A DNA stretch of 64,000 nt from a gamma proteobacterium NOR5-3 (GTDB lineage Bacteria > Pseudomonadota > Gammaproteobacteria > Pseudomonadales > Halieaceae): assembly GCA_000158155.1 (NCBI GenBank), contig DS999405.1:458910-522909 (forward strand), written 5' to 3'. The position numbers were made by a program, and so were the translations under genes. Positions 25,374 through 34,964 of the stretch are shown here, piece after piece. The notes beneath the pieces were generated by a model. It was given only the letters and a program-made list of their open reading frames with translations, ran no database searches and was not told the DNA's origin. Within the stretch, counting starts at the first letter, position 1. Every line of letters starts with the position of its first letter.

Positions 25374-26276
25374 ATGAGTCGACATCCAACGATTAAACAG
25401 CTGCGCTATCTCTGTGCCGTTGTGGAACATGGTCACTTTGGGCGAGCCGCGCGGGCCTGTCATGTTTCTCAGTCGACTCTCAGCGCCGGCATTCTCGAGT
25501 TAGAGGAGGTGCTCGGGGCCTCGTTGCTCGAGCGCAATAACCGGAGTCTGGTGCTCACAGGACTGGGAGAGGACGTCGTTGAGCGGGCCCGGGGTTTACT
25601 CCTGGACGTGGAGGACCTTGTGGCGCTGTGCCAGGCGTCAGCTGAGCCTCTCAGTGGGCGGCTGCGTCTGGGTGTTATTCCGACCATCGCGCCTTTCCTA
25701 CTGCCGGGCCTGCTTAAATCCCTGCGCAACGACTATCCGGAGTTTACGCCGTTTATACGCGAAGATCTGACCGAGCCGCTTATTGAGGCCTTGCATCGCG
25801 GGGAGCTCGATTTACTGTTGCTGGCGCTGCCGGTGATCGCTGAAGGCGTGGAGAGTATGCACCTGTTCGATGACCCGTTTTATCTCGCTTCGCCTTTAGA
25901 GCACCCCCTGGCTGCACAGACTGACCTGGACACCGACAGCTTGCAGGGTCAGGAGCTACTCCTGCTGGAGGATGGACACTGTTTACGCGACCACGCTCTG
26001 GAAGCCTGTAAGTTGCGCGGTAGCCAGTACAAGGTCCCGTATCAGGCCACGAGTCTCACAACCGTGGTACAGATGGTCGCCAGCGGCATCGGGGTAACGC
26101 TGGTGCCGGGCATGGCGGTGACCGCGGGGGCCCTGGCGACCCCGGACGTGGTAGTGACGCCCTTTGCCGATGCGTCCGTAAAGCGCGAAATCGGTCTTAT
26201 GTGGCGCAAGAAAACGCCACGACAAGCGGAGTTTCGTCTGTTGGGTGATTACATCATCGCGCGCCAGACGCTTTGA
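25374..26276 (+). CDS. oxyR: OxyR, peroxide-sensing LysR regulator
   Basis: A 300-residue LysR-type regulator that turns on catalase, peroxiredoxin and related genes when oxidised by hydrogen peroxide. The N-terminal helix-turn-helix covers about residues 5-65. The redox pair is C203 and C212 in EDGHCLRDHALEAC, with the nine-residue spacing of C199/C208 in E. coli OxyR. T102 in VIPTIAPFLLP fits the peroxide pocket. Length equals the family norm. The frequent partner recG or a catalase gene is not adjacent; a HAD phosphatase gene is divergent, and the K+ channel gene is convergent 32 bases away. Confidence 0.95.
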   Translation: MSRHPTIKQLRYLCAVVEHGHFGRAARACHVSQSTLSAGILELEEVLGASLLERNNRSLVLTGLGEDVVERARGLLLDVEDLVALCQASAEPLSGRLRLGVIPTIAPFLLPGLLKSLRNDYPEFTPFIREDLTEPLIEALHRGELDLLLLALPVIAEGVESMHLFDDPFYLASPLEHPLAAQTDLDTDSLQGQELLLLEDGHCLRDHALEACKLRGSQYKVPYQATSLTTVVQMVASGIGVTLVPGMAVTAGALATPDVVVTPFADASVKREIGLMWRKKTPRQAEFRLLGDYIIARQTL

Positions 26277-26308
26277 ACCCGCGCATCGACACGGCATAGA
26301 CAGGCCGC

Positions 26309-27154
26309 CTATAGCGGTTTTTTCTCTTCGTCGTCCGTACGCAGATAGCTGCCACAGTGACGGCAGTATCGAGCGTCATCCTCGTGACCGGCCCGGGAGC
26401 ACTGCGGGCAATTGAGAGGCGTGCGCTTGTTCTGCCGTTTTTCGATGATGTTGGCAGTGAAGATCCCCGTGGGCACGGCAATGATCGCGTAACCGACCAG
26501 CATGGCCAGTGCCGATATCGTGCGTCCTGCGGCAGTAACCGGCACAACATCGCCGTAGCCCACGGTGGTTACCGTCACAATGGCCCAATAAACGCTGACG
26601 GGAATGTTGTCAAAGCCGTTGTTGGGACCCTCAAGCACGTAGATCAGGCATCCGAACACCACAATGATCGTGATGATGATTGAGAAGAACACAAAGATCT
26701 GCCGCCAGGAGTTGCGCATGACGCCGGCGATCTGATTAGCCTCATGGAGATATCCCACCAGACGCAACACCCGGAACACCCGTAACACCCGCAGTAGGCG
26801 AATGATCAGCAGTGGGGCTGTCTGGGGGATCACTATGGCGAGGTAGCTTGGCAGAATTGCCAGTAAATCGATGATGCCGTAGAGACTGAAAAGATAGGCT
26901 CTACGGTTGCGCGCTATCCAGATGCGGACCAGGTACTCGATAGTGAAGAGCAGGGTGAATCCCCATTCCAGTCGCTGCAGCAAGGGACCATAGTCACGAT
27001 GAATATTGGCCATGGAGTCCGCGACGATCACGCTCACGCTGATGAGAATCGTGAAGATCAGTATGAGGTCAAACCATTTGCCTGCGGTCGTATCTGTCCC
27101 AAAAATAATTTTGTACAGATGGGCCTGAAGCGCTGTTTGCTCTCTTTGGGTCAC
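26309..27154 (-). CDS. Voltage-gated-type potassium channel with C-terminal zinc ribbon
   Basis: A 281-residue six-helix ion channel of the Kv/ion-transport family. The S4 segment has arginines every third residue (R119, R122, R125, R128, R131). The selectivity filter TVGYGD is at 197-202. After S6 the protein ends in a small four-cysteine zinc ribbon (CPQC at 249-252 and CRHC at 264-267). It would conduct potassium across the inner membrane, gated by voltage. The GTG start overlaps the tesA stop (GTGA), so the two genes are translationally coupled. The zinc ribbon is not part of the classic channel and may bind a partner or sense metal or redox state. Confidence 0.9.
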   Translation of the reverse strand: MTQREQTALQAHLYKIIFGTDTTAGKWFDLILIFTILISVSVIVADSMANIHRDYGPLLQRLEWGFTLLFTIEYLVRIWIARNRRAYLFSLYGIIDLLAILPSYLAIVIPQTAPLLIIRLLRVLRVFRVLRLVGYLHEANQIAGVMRNSWRQIFVFFSIIITIIVVFGCLIYVLEGPNNGFDNIPVSVYWAIVTVTTVGYGDVVPVTAAGRTISALAMLVGYAIIAVPTGIFTANIIEKRQNKRTPLNCPQCSRAGHEDDARYCRHCGSYLRTDDEEKKPL

Positions 27155-27804
27155 GAGAAGTCGCCCTGCGCCAGTAGCGATTCAATCACCGGGAGCAAAA
27201 TGGCGTTAATCAACGGTTGCGCCTGCACGGTCGGATGAATGCCGTCCTGTTGCATGAGGCCGGGATCCGTTGCGATGTCCTCGAGCAGGAAGGGGCCCAA
27301 TGTAGAATCCGTCGCTGCGGCGGCGCGCTGAAAGCTCTCCCTGAATGACCGCGTGTATCGTGGGCCATAGTTCGGTGGAATCTCCATAGGCAAAATAAGG
27401 ACCTGCGCGCCTATTGCGTTAGCCAGCTCGGCCATCTGGGTGAGATTGCTCTCCAGCTTGTTGGTCGGGTAACCCCGAAGGCCGTCATTGCCCCCCAGTT
27501 CAATGACCAACAGGTGCGGGGCGTGCTCTGCGAGTAATTCCGGCAGTCTACGCAGTCCGCCGGCAGAGGTGTCCCCACTGATGCTGGCATTGATAACGCG
27601 GCTGTTGGACCACTGTTCACGTAATTGTCGCTCCAGCAGCGCAACCCAACCCTGTTCAAGGGACATTCCGTAGGCGGCACTGATACTATCGCCGAGCACC
27701 AGCACACGCGGCGCTATTTCCGGCGTGGCGGCCGCGCTGACGGACCAGCTTAAGGGTACGCAGGCCAATCCAAGAAGCAGCCACACGCGTAAAGCGTGCA
27801 ACAC
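27151..27804 (-). CDS. tesA: Periplasmic SGNH esterase/thioesterase I, TesA
   Basis: A secreted multifunctional acyl-CoA thioesterase, lysophospholipase and arylesterase. The SGNH blocks are LVLGDSISAAYG (nucleophile Ser), the GDTSAGG glycine, ELGGNDGLRG (Asn) and a C-terminal DGIHP (Asp and His). A GTG at 27804 starts a good signal peptide ending near VSAA-A, giving 217 residues. Upstream starts exist (ATG at 27852) but would run into the divergent ABC gene, and no ribosome site distinguishes them, so the start is uncertain. The divergent arrangement with ybbA-ybbP is the same as in E. coli. Confidence 0.88.
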   Translation of the reverse strand: MLHALRVWLLLGLACVPLSWSVSAAATPEIAPRVLVLGDSISAAYGMSLEQGWVALLERQLREQWSNSRVINASISGDTSAGGLRRLPELLAEHAPHLLVIELGGNDGLRGYPTNKLESNLTQMAELANAIGAQVLILPMEIPPNYGPRYTRSFRESFQRAAAATDSTLGPFLLEDIATDPGLMQQDGIHPTVQAQPLINAILLPVIESLLAQGDFS

Positions 27805-27814
27805 AGGAGCGCAA

Positions 27815-28486
27815 ATGATTACTGCAGAAAATCTCGGCAAGCGGGTACCCATGGCAGACGGGGAGCTTGCGATACTGAAAGGGATTAACCTCGAAATCAA
27901 GTCGGGAGAGAGTGTTGCGATTATTGGCGCATCCGGTTCGGGGAAGTCAACACTGCTGGGCCTGTTGGCGGGCCTCGATACTGCCTCTGATGGTCGGGTC
28001 CGCATTGACGGTACGGACCTGCAGGGCTTGAGCGAAGATGGCCGCGCCGCGCTGCGTGGTCGCGACGTCGGTTTCGTGTTTCAGTCGTTCCAACTGCTCC
28101 CGGCACTGACTGCGCTGGAAAACGTCATGTTGCCCCTGGAATTAAAGGGTGATGCCAGAGCCAGTGAGCGCGCCGCGGGTTATCTTGAGCGGGTGGGCCT
28201 GGCGGACCGACGAGACCACTATCCGCGGCAGTTATCCGGTGGCGAGCAGCAGCGCGTCGCCATCGCGCGGGCTTTTGCAGGGTCGCCACGCATACTCTTC
28301 GCTGATGAGCCCACGGGCAACCTTGATCGCGCCACGGGTGAGCGCATAACCGATTTACTGTTCGGGCTTAATCGCGAGGAGGGCACGACACTGGTACTCG
28401 TTACCCATGACCTGCAGCTCGCAAAACGCTGCCAGAGGCAGCTGCAGATGGATAGTGGTGAGCTGCACGAAATAGAGCCTTCCTGA
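27815..28486 (+). CDS. ybbA: ABC transporter ATP-binding protein YbbA
   Basis: A 223-residue ABC ATPase of the LolD/MacB group. Walker A GASGSGKST is near residue 40, the signature LSGGEQQRVAIARA is near 143, Walker B ILFADEPTGNLD follows, and the H-loop histidine is in VTHD near 205. The ATG at 27815 is preceded by AGGAG. The permease gene ybbP begins one base after its stop region, so they form one unit. YbbA-YbbP belongs to the type VII (mechanotransmission) exporters and in E. coli works with the thioesterase TesA, whose gene is divergent here too. Likely role: extraction of hydrophobic substrates from the inner membrane. Confidence 0.92.
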   Translation: MITAENLGKRVPMADGELAILKGINLEIKSGESVAIIGASGSGKSTLLGLLAGLDTASDGRVRIDGTDLQGLSEDGRAALRGRDVGFVFQSFQLLPALTALENVMLPLELKGDARASERAAGYLERVGLADRRDHYPRQLSGGEQQRVAIARAFAGSPRILFADEPTGNLDRATGERITDLLFGLNREEGTTLVLVTHDLQLAKRCQRQLQMDSGELHEIEPS

Positions 28487-28487
28487 T

Positions 28488-30956
28488 ATGACACTGTTAC
28501 TACGCATGCTGGTCCGCGACTGGCGCGGTGGCGAGCTGGGCGTGTTACTGGGGGCGTTGGTCCTGGCAGTAACCATGGTCTCAGGTATCAGCGGCTTTGC
28601 CGCAGCACTCAAGTCAGCGCTACGCCAGGAGAGTCATAGCTTTCTTGCGGCGGATCTGGTGGTCCGTGACGCCAGGCCGCTGCCCGCGTCCTGGCTTGCC
28701 GAGGCCGCCGAGCGCGGTTTGGAGTCAGCACAAACACTCAATTTCACCTCCATGCTCTACGCGGGTGATGAGGGCATGGTGCTCGCATCGGTTAAAGCGG
28801 TGAGCGAAGCCTATCCCTTGCGAGGGGCACTGAGGCTTAGCGATGCGCCCTACGGCGAGCTTCGTGAGCACCGCGGAGCCCCTGCGCAGGGTTCAGTGTG
28901 GCTCGAGCCCCGGCTCTTTGCGCTTTTGGATATTGCCATCGGCGACACAGTGGGGATTGGGGAAGCCGAGTTCCGGGTTGCGGCGGCCATTCGCGGTGAG
29001 CCGGATCGTGCGGGCGGGTTTTTGGGAGTGGGGCCCCGGGTTATGCTCAATGCGGGCGATATTCCGGCAACGCAGGTTGTGCAGCCGGGAAGCCGGGTGA
29101 GTTACCGGCAGTTGTACGCCGGGGATCCTGAGGCCGCAGAAGAATTCCGCCTGTGGTTGGAGGCAGTTGTGGAGCCCGGGCAGCGCCTGCAGAGTGTGGA
29201 AACGTCGCAGCCCGCGGTGGGCCGGGCGCTTGCCCGCGCCGAGCGCTTTCTTCTGCTGGCCGGCAGTCTGGCTGTCATTCTCGCCAGTGTAGCGGTGGGG
29301 CTTGCCGCCCGACGTTACGCCGAGCGTCACCAAAACTACGTTGCGCTCCTGAAAAGCCTGGGAGCCGACTCATCCCGCGTGAAAAGTCTCTACGCAGCAA
29401 CCCTGGCCATCAGCTGGTTGCTTTCCCTGCTTCTGGGATGGGTGCTCGCCTGGGGACTGCAGCTGTTGGCGTTGCAGTCCTTTGCGGAGCAGCTCACCGT
29501 GATGCCATCTTTACTGCAGCCCCGACCTTACTTTATCGGTGCGGTGACGGCGCTGGTATGTGTGAGTGTGTTCGCCTGGCCCTCCCTGGGCCGACTGACA
29601 GCAATCAGTCCTTTGCGAGTACTGCGCAGCGACATGCCGCTGCACGACACGCGGGAGCCCAGAGACTATCTGCTGGGTCTGCTGGCGATGGTGCTGCTGA
29701 TGTGGTGGTACAGCGCGGACCTGAAGCTAACGCTCGTCGTGCTTGGCGGGCTGCTGACGGTGACCGTCCTTGGCGGCCTGGTGGCGTTGTTTTTACTCCG
29801 CGGTGGACGGGTGCTGGGCATGCAGGCGGGAAGCGTCTGGCGTCTGGCGCTGGCGAGTTTGCAGCGCCACGGTCTGGGTAATGCCCTGCAGCTGGTGGTG
29901 TTTTCCGTGGCCATTATGCTGTTATTGCTGCTGGCCCTGCTGCGAACGTCGCTTCTGGAAGGCTGGCAGCAACAGCTGCCTGAAGGCGCTCCCAACCACT
30001 TTTTACTGAATCTCGCGCCTGATGAGTTGGGCGCTGTAAGTACCCTGCTTGACGATCAACGGGTACGTCGAGAGAAGTTGTACCCCATGCTGCGCGGGCG
30101 GCTCATGGCTGTGGACGGAGAGGCCTTGCCCATTGAAGCGCAAGATGACGACGCGGCGACCCAGCGGGAAGTGAACTTTACCTGGTCGGCACAGATACCC
30201 GACGGCAATGAGTTGCTCGCGGGCCAATGGTGGGTCCCGGGTGAAACAGCCGCGGTGTCCGTGGAAGTGGAGTTCGCCGAGCGTTATGGCATGAGTCTGG
30301 GGGACCAGCTGCAGGTGCGCATTGGCGCGGCGGAGTTTGGGGTCACCGTGACCAGTTTGCGCAGTCTGGATTGGGAGTCATTCAAGCCCAACTTTTTTAT
30401 GGTCTTCCCCCCGGGGTTGCTGGACAGTTACCCCGTGACCTACATGACGAGCTTTTATCTGCCGCCGGAGCAAAAGCCTTTACTGAACGATTTGTTGCGC
30501 GCGCATCCCACAGCAACAGTGCTTGAGGTTGATGCGATCATGGCGCAGTTGCGCAGCACGCTCTCACAGGTGTCCTCGGCCATTGAACTCGTACTGGGGC
30601 TGGTTTTGTTGGCGGGGGTGCTGGTCCTGATCGCAGGGGTTCAGGCCACCGCGGATTCGCGTTTACGGGAGAGCGCTTTATTACGGGCTCTTGGTGCGGG
30701 GCAGTCGCATATCCTCGGCGCAGTGGCCATTGAGTTTTTGACCCTGGGTCTTATGGCGGGCCTGCTGGCTATCTCAGCGGCAGAAACGGCTTTTTGGGCG
30801 TTGCAGCGATTCGTCTTCGAGCTTCCCTATACACCCACGCCAGGCCTGTGGCTGCCGACGCTCATGGCAGCAGCGCTCCTTATTGGCGGTTTGGGATTGT
30901 GGAACTGTCGCCGTGTGGTTTCTGTAGCACCGGCAGAGGTGCTTCGGGACGCTTAA
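28488..30956 (+). CDS. ybbP: FtsX-like ABC permease YbbP
   Basis: An 822-residue permease with a duplicated FtsX core, as in YbbP (804 aa in E. coli). An N-terminal membrane helix (about 14-35) leads to a large periplasmic domain. A first cluster of helices lies around 255-400, a central pair around 410-460, a second periplasmic domain around 480-690, and a last cluster at about 695-800. It partners the ATPase YbbA, with one base between the genes. It should form a mechanotransmitting complex that hands membrane lipids or hydrophobic compounds to periplasmic TesA. The gene is convergent with the TetR gene 15 bases away. Confidence 0.92.
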   Translation: MTLLLRMLVRDWRGGELGVLLGALVLAVTMVSGISGFAAALKSALRQESHSFLAADLVVRDARPLPASWLAEAAERGLESAQTLNFTSMLYAGDEGMVLASVKAVSEAYPLRGALRLSDAPYGELREHRGAPAQGSVWLEPRLFALLDIAIGDTVGIGEAEFRVAAAIRGEPDRAGGFLGVGPRVMLNAGDIPATQVVQPGSRVSYRQLYAGDPEAAEEFRLWLEAVVEPGQRLQSVETSQPAVGRALARAERFLLLAGSLAVILASVAVGLAARRYAERHQNYVALLKSLGADSSRVKSLYAATLAISWLLSLLLGWVLAWGLQLLALQSFAEQLTVMPSLLQPRPYFIGAVTALVCVSVFAWPSLGRLTAISPLRVLRSDMPLHDTREPRDYLLGLLAMVLLMWWYSADLKLTLVVLGGLLTVTVLGGLVALFLLRGGRVLGMQAGSVWRLALASLQRHGLGNALQLVVFSVAIMLLLLLALLRTSLLEGWQQQLPEGAPNHFLLNLAPDELGAVSTLLDDQRVRREKLYPMLRGRLMAVDGEALPIEAQDDDAATQREVNFTWSAQIPDGNELLAGQWWVPGETAAVSVEVEFAERYGMSLGDQLQVRIGAAEFGVTVTSLRSLDWESFKPNFFMVFPPGLLDSYPVTYMTSFYLPPEQKPLLNDLLRAHPTATVLEVDAIMAQLRSTLSQVSSAIELVLGLVLLAGVLVLIAGVQATADSRLRESALLRALGAGQSHILGAVAIEFLTLGLMAGLLAISAAETAFWALQRFVFELPYTPTPGLWLPTLMAAALLIGGLGLWNCRRVVSVAPAEVLRDA

Positions 30957-30971
30957 GCGCGGGCGTCGTGC

Positions 30972-31595
30972 TCACGCATCTCGCCGTCGTATGCCATTGA
31001 TGAAGGCATTTACCGCGACATCGATCTGACGGAGCAGGTCGATGTGCTTGTGGTAAAGGCCGGGTGTATCGACCCGCAAGGTGGCAACGCCATGAATGCC
31101 GGCCCAGGATGCGTTAGCCAGATAGATAATGTCCTGTTCTTCAAACTCGCCACTGCCCATACCGTGCTGCAATATTGCCTGCACCAGAAGCAGGGTGTCG
31201 CGACTCACGCCTCGAAGCTCCGGATACTCATCGCCGGGCTGTACCAGAGGGCCGAACATGAGTTTGAACAGCTGCTCCTGGCGCCCGGCAAAATCGACGT
31301 AAGCGCGTGCTACCAACCGTAGTTGCTGCGCGGCGCTATCACCGCCGGCGTCCCGCGCCTCAGCAAGTTGGGCGAGCAGTTCTCGATAGCCCCGGGTAGC
31401 GATGGCCGCGAGGAGCGCTTCCTTATCACTAAAATGGCGGTACGGAGCGGTCTGCGATACACCCAGTGCGCGAGCCACTGCCCGCAGACTTAACTGTTCA
31501 GCGGGTGTGTGGCGAAGCTGCTCAATAGCTTGTTCGAGCAGCTCCGCACGCAGGTTTCCGTGATGGTACGCTCGCTGACTTGCGGCCTGCGTCAT
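30972..31595 (-). CDS. TetR family regulator
   Basis: A 207-residue repressor-type regulator. The N-terminal helix-turn-helix lies at about 15-60, with LSLRAVARALGVSQTAPYRHFSDKEALLAAIA, a typical TetR recognition region. The C-terminal half resembles the WHG-type TetR C-domain. The ATG at 31595 is used; a longer open frame to 31733 lies inside mdh and lacks homology. It sits 19 bases downstream of mdh on the same strand, so it could be cotranscribed with malate dehydrogenase, although no functional link is evident. Targets and ligand are unknown. Confidence 0.85.
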   Translation of the reverse strand: MTQAASQRAYHHGNLRAELLEQAIEQLRHTPAEQLSLRAVARALGVSQTAPYRHFSDKEALLAAIATRGYRELLAQLAEARDAGGDSAAQQLRLVARAYVDFAGRQEQLFKLMFGPLVQPGDEYPELRGVSRDTLLLVQAILQHGMGSGEFEEQDIIYLANASWAGIHGVATLRVDTPGLYHKHIDLLRQIDVAVNAFINGIRRRDA

Positions 31596-31614
31596 GGATC
31601 GCTGGTGCCTGGTG

Positions 31615-32595
31615 TCAGGGCAGCAGATCAGCGACAGCGTCGCGCTCTTCTGTGAGTTCCTGTTCCGTAGCCTGCATGCGGTCGCGGCTGAACGCATTGA
31701 CTTCCAGGTCTTGAACGATGCTCCACTGGCCACCGCTGCAGCGGCAGGGGAAGGAGTAGATCAGCCCTTCGGCAATGCCATAGGAACCATCGGAGTAAAC
31801 ACCCATGGATACCCAGTCGCCCTCGGCAGTTCCCAGTGCCCAGTCGCGCATATGATCGATGGCTGCGTTGGCCGCCGACGCCGCGGAGGAGGCGCCTCGG
31901 GCTTTAATGATTGCCGCGCCCCGTTGCTGCACGGTGGGAATGAAGTCGTTCTCATACCATTGCTGATCGACCTGATCTACCGCGACCTTTCCATCCACGG
32001 TGCAGTGATGGAGATCCGGGTATTGCGTGGCGGAGTGGTTTCCCCACACGGTCATGGTGCTCACTGCCGTTACCGGCGCGGCGAGTTGCTGGGCGATTTG
32101 GGTCTTGGCTCGATTGTGGTCCAGACGCATCATGGCTGTGAAGTTGCGCGGGTCGATATCCGGTGCGTTTCGCTGGGTAATGAGCGCATTGGTGTTGGCC
32201 GGGTTGCCCACGACCAGGACTCGAATGTCGCGGCTGGCGTGATCGTTGATCGCTTTGCCCTGCACGGAGAATATCGCTGCGTTGGCTTCCAGCAGATCTT
32301 TACGCTCCATGCCCGGGCCCCGGGGACGGGCGCCCACGAGCAGCGCGTAGTCAGCATCTTTGAAGCCCACGTTGGGGTCATCGGTGCACACGATGCCGGC
32401 AAGCAGTGGGAACGCGCAATCGTCGAGTTCCATGCGGACGCCTTCCAGCGCATCCATCGCTGGCGTGATATCCAGCAGGTGCAGAATCACGGGCTGATCG
32501 TCGCCGAGCATGGCGCCTGAGGCGATACGAAAAAGAAGAGCGTAGCCAATTTGGCCAGCGGCGCCGGTGACGGTAACGCGAACAGGTGCTTTCAT
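31615..32595 (-). CDS. mdh: Malate dehydrogenase
   Basis: A 326-residue NAD-dependent malate dehydrogenase that interconverts malate and oxaloacetate in the TCA cycle. The N-terminal [18 protein letters not shown] binds NAD. The arginines in the mobile loop [15 protein letters not shown] (substrate specificity) and the catalytic histidine in [12 protein letters not shown] are present. The length and GAAGQIGY pattern place it in the cytosolic-type (non-E. coli) MDH group common in many proteobacteria. AGAGG precedes the ATG. It is divergent from ttcA. gltA, sdh and sucA elsewhere in the window give most of the remaining cycle. Confidence 0.95.
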   Translation of the reverse strand: MKAPVRVTVTGAAGQIGYALLFRIASGAMLGDDQPVILHLLDITPAMDALEGVRMELDDCAFPLLAGIVCTDDPNVGFKDADYALLVGARPRGPGMERKDLLEANAAIFSVQGKAINDHASRDIRVLVVGNPANTNALITQRNAPDIDPRNFTAMMRLDHNRAKTQIAQQLAAPVTAVSTMTVWGNHSATQYPDLHHCTVDGKVAVDQVDQQWYENDFIPTVQQRGAAIIKARGASSAASAANAAIDHMRDWALGTAEGDWVSMGVYSDGSYGIAEGLIYSFPCRCSGGQWSIVQDLEVNAFSRDRMQATEQELTEERDAVADLLP

Positions 32596-32749
32596 AAGAG
32601 ACCTCTGAGTTGGGGCTGGGGTACAAAAATACGCCGCGCATTGTCGGCATTACGCCCCAAAAAGACAAGTTCTGTGCACAAGCAGCGCTGGACCTGCCCA
32701 GCGCCACGCGAGTACCATGCGCGCGTGTTCAACATGGGGTTATAGCGTA

Positions 32750-33595
32750 ATGAACCGCGACCCTCGGCGCTCAAAAACCGAGTTTAATAAACTGCACAAG
32801 CGATTGCGCCGTCAGGTTGGCCAGGCCATCGTGGATTTCGACATGATTCGCGAAGGCGAGCGAATTATGGTGTGCCTGTCGGGAGGCAAGGATTCCTACG
32901 CCATGCTGGATATCCTGCAGTCTCTGCAGCGCAGCGCCCCGGTGAACTTTGAACTCATTGCCGTCCACATGGACCAGAAACAGCCGGGCTATCCTCCGGA
33001 GATTCTGCCGGCCTACCTCGACAAGCAGAATATCGAGTATCACATTCTGGAAAAAGACACTTACAGTGTTGTCAAATCCGTTATCCCGGAAGGCAAAACA
33101 ACCTGCGGTCTGTGCTCCCGACTCAGGCGCGGCACACTTTATGGCTTTGCCGAAAGTATCGGTGCCACGCGGATTGCGCTGGGGCACCACCGCGACGATA
33201 TTGTTGAAACGCTGTTCCTGAATATGTTTTTCGGCGGCAGCCTCAAGGCCATGCCCCCCAAGTTATTGTCCGATGACGGTAAAAACGTGGTTATTCGGCC
33301 CATGGCCTACTGTAAAGAAGCCGACCTTGAGCGTTACGCGCAGGCGATGGAGTTTCCGATCATCCCCTGCAACCTCTGCGGCAGCCAGGACAACCTGCAG
33401 CGTCAGGCCATCAAGAAAATGTTGCTGGATTGGGAGCGGCAGTACCCCGGTCGAACCGAAACGATTTTCAAGGCGATTGGCAACGTGTCGCCATCGCAGC
33501 TTGCAGACCGGGAGCTCTTCGATTTCCTGAGTTTGAACGCGGCGGAGCCGGTTGCAGCGGCGGATTTTTCGCGTATCAACGCGGTCAACCTGTAG
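32750..33595 (+). CDS. ttcA: tRNA 2-thiocytidine synthetase TtcA
   Basis: A 281-residue ATP- and iron-sulfur-dependent enzyme that thiolates cytidine 32 of certain tRNAs. The PP-loop SGGKDS is at about residues 45-50. The cluster-binding cysteines are CGLC near 112-115 and CNLC near 205. The start at 32750 is chosen because the N-terminus then aligns with [20 protein letters not shown] of known TtcA; an upstream in-frame ATG at 32717 is possible. No strong ribosome site is seen at either. It is divergent from mdh and directly followed by ccmA three bases later, so the ccm genes may be read from its promoter. Confidence 0.93.
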   Translation: MNRDPRRSKTEFNKLHKRLRRQVGQAIVDFDMIREGERIMVCLSGGKDSYAMLDILQSLQRSAPVNFELIAVHMDQKQPGYPPEILPAYLDKQNIEYHILEKDTYSVVKSVIPEGKTTCGLCSRLRRGTLYGFAESIGATRIALGHHRDDIVETLFLNMFFGGSLKAMPPKLLSDDGKNVVIRPMAYCKEADLERYAQAMEFPIIPCNLCGSQDNLQRQAIKKMLLDWERQYPGRTETIFKAIGNVSPSQLADRELFDFLSLNAAEPVAAADFSRINAVNL

Positions 33596-33598
33596 CGC

Positions 33599-34204
33599 AT
33601 GAGCGGCCCATCCATGCTCGAAGCGATTGATCTTGGGATCGAGCGCGGAGGCAGGCAGCTGTTTTCCGGTTTTTCTTTCAGCCTGACCCCCGGCAGCATC
33701 GTACATTTGCGCGGCGAAAACGGCGCGGGGAAGACGACTTTGCTGCGGATGTTGGCGGGCTTGTCCCGCTACGGTTTTGATGGCGCTGTTCACCGGCATA
33801 GTGCCTGCCTGTTTTTAGGTCATCAAAGCGCCGTAAAAGGCTTGTTGAGTCCCCGGGAGAATCTTCACTGGCATCCCTCGGGGGAGCGTTTTCGCGATGA
33901 TCAGGCGATAGAGTCGGCCTTGGCGAACGTTGGCTTGCACGGCTACGAAGATGTCCCGGCGGCGCAGCTCTCGGCGGGGCAGCAGCGCCGCGTCGATCTG
34001 GCGCGCCTGTACCTGAGCCAAAAGCCCGTCTGGTTGCTCGATGAGCCTTTTACGGCAATTGATATCCGGGGTGTCACGCGCTTGCAGCAGCGCTTTGTCG
34101 AGCACGCTGCGCAGGGCGGGGCGGTGCTGCTAAGTTCGCATCAGGCCCTTGATGCCTCCGTCAACGCCCGGTTGCTGGATCTCTCATCGGGGCAGTTCTC
34201 GTGA
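33599..34204 (+). CDS. ccmA: Heme exporter ATPase CcmA
   Basis: A 201-residue ABC ATPase of cytochrome c maturation. Walker A GENGAGKTT is near 39-47, the signature LSAGQQRRVDLAR near 123, and Walker B VWLLDEPF near 145. With CcmB, C and D it powers release of heme-loaded CcmE. It is short, as CcmA proteins are. The ATG is three bases after the ttcA stop. Its stop overlaps the ccmB GTG start. Confidence 0.93.
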   Translation: MSGPSMLEAIDLGIERGGRQLFSGFSFSLTPGSIVHLRGENGAGKTTLLRMLAGLSRYGFDGAVHRHSACLFLGHQSAVKGLLSPRENLHWHPSGERFRDDQAIESALANVGLHGYEDVPAAQLSAGQQRRVDLARLYLSQKPVWLLDEPFTAIDIRGVTRLQQRFVEHAAQGGAVLLSSHQALDASVNARLLDLSSGQFS

Positions 34205-34887
34205 GTTCAGGCGCATCAGGCTCCATATACGGTGCTTTGTTACGGCGCCAGCTGACGCTGGCCTTGCGCCGGCCGGTGCAGTTGCTTAATCCGGCACTTT
34301 TTTTCGCTATCGTGATCGTGCTGTTTCCCCTGGGGCTCGGGCCGGCACCGGACACACTGTCCATGTTCGCCGGTGGGATCTTGTGGATAGTCGCACTGCT
34401 GGCAAACATGCTGGGCGCCGAAACGCTGTTTCAAGGGGATTACGACGACGGGTCTTTGGATCAACTGCTGATCGCCGAGCAGCCGCTGTACTTTCTGGTG
34501 ATGCCTTACCTATTGGTGCAGTGGCTGCTCAGTGGCGTGCTGCTGGCGCTTTTGTCGCCACTGTTTGCGCTGATGCTGGGCTTACCCGAGCAGGGAATTG
34601 TGGTGCTCATGGCTTCCCTGGCGCTGGGCTGTGGGGTAATGAGTGTTCTGGGGGCCATCGGCGCAGCCTTAACGGTAGGGCTTCGCCGCGGCGGCATACT
34701 CATCGCGTTACTGGTTACACCCTTTTACATGCCCGTGCTTATTTTTGGGGCGGGGGCTGTGAACGCTGCGGTAGATGGGCTGGCTTTTGCGCCTTATCTG
34801 GCGATATTGGGAGCGATGTTCTCATTGGCCCTCGCGCTGGGTCCCGTCGCTATTTCAGCTGCGCTGCGAATTTCTGCGGATTCCTGA
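34201..34887 (+). CDS. ccmB: Heme exporter membrane protein CcmB
   Basis: A 228-residue inner-membrane protein with six hydrophobic segments, partner of CcmA. The N-terminal LLRRQLTLALRRPVQLLNPALFF and the GAETLFQGDYDDGSLDQLL loop are conserved CcmB features. It uses a GTG start overlapping the ccmA stop as GTGA. A 77-base gap separates it from ccmC, the only sizeable gap in the ccm cluster. Confidence 0.93.
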   Translation: MSSGASGSIYGALLRRQLTLALRRPVQLLNPALFFAIVIVLFPLGLGPAPDTLSMFAGGILWIVALLANMLGAETLFQGDYDDGSLDQLLIAEQPLYFLVMPYLLVQWLLSGVLLALLSPLFALMLGLPEQGIVVLMASLALGCGVMSVLGAIGAALTVGLRRGGILIALLVTPFYMPVLIFGAGAVNAAVDGLAFAPYLAILGAMFSLALALGPVAISAALRISADS

Positions 34888-34929
34888 TGTCACAATGATG
34901 GTCAGGGAATCACGCGAGCGCGGTTTGCT

Positions 34930-34958
34930 TTGTTCCCACTCTTTGCCCCGAGTATAAT
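34930..34958 (+). promoter_or_regulatory. Candidate internal promoter before ccmC
   Basis: TTGTTC, a 17-base spacer and a perfect TATAAT lie in the ccmB-ccmC gap. The TATAAT ends six bases before the ccmC ATG, so transcription from it would begin at or next to the A of the start codon. No Shine-Dalgarno sequence is present. It may be a leaderless promoter or a chance match; the -35 match is weak. Confidence 0.35.
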
Positions 34959-34964
34959 TCGCTG

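Noticed and set aside
31594-32520. A 308-codon open frame on the plus strand opposite mdh
   Set aside because: It is the mirror of a strongly conserved malate dehydrogenase; the translation has no domain and no ribosome site and reflects GC-rich codon use on the other strand.
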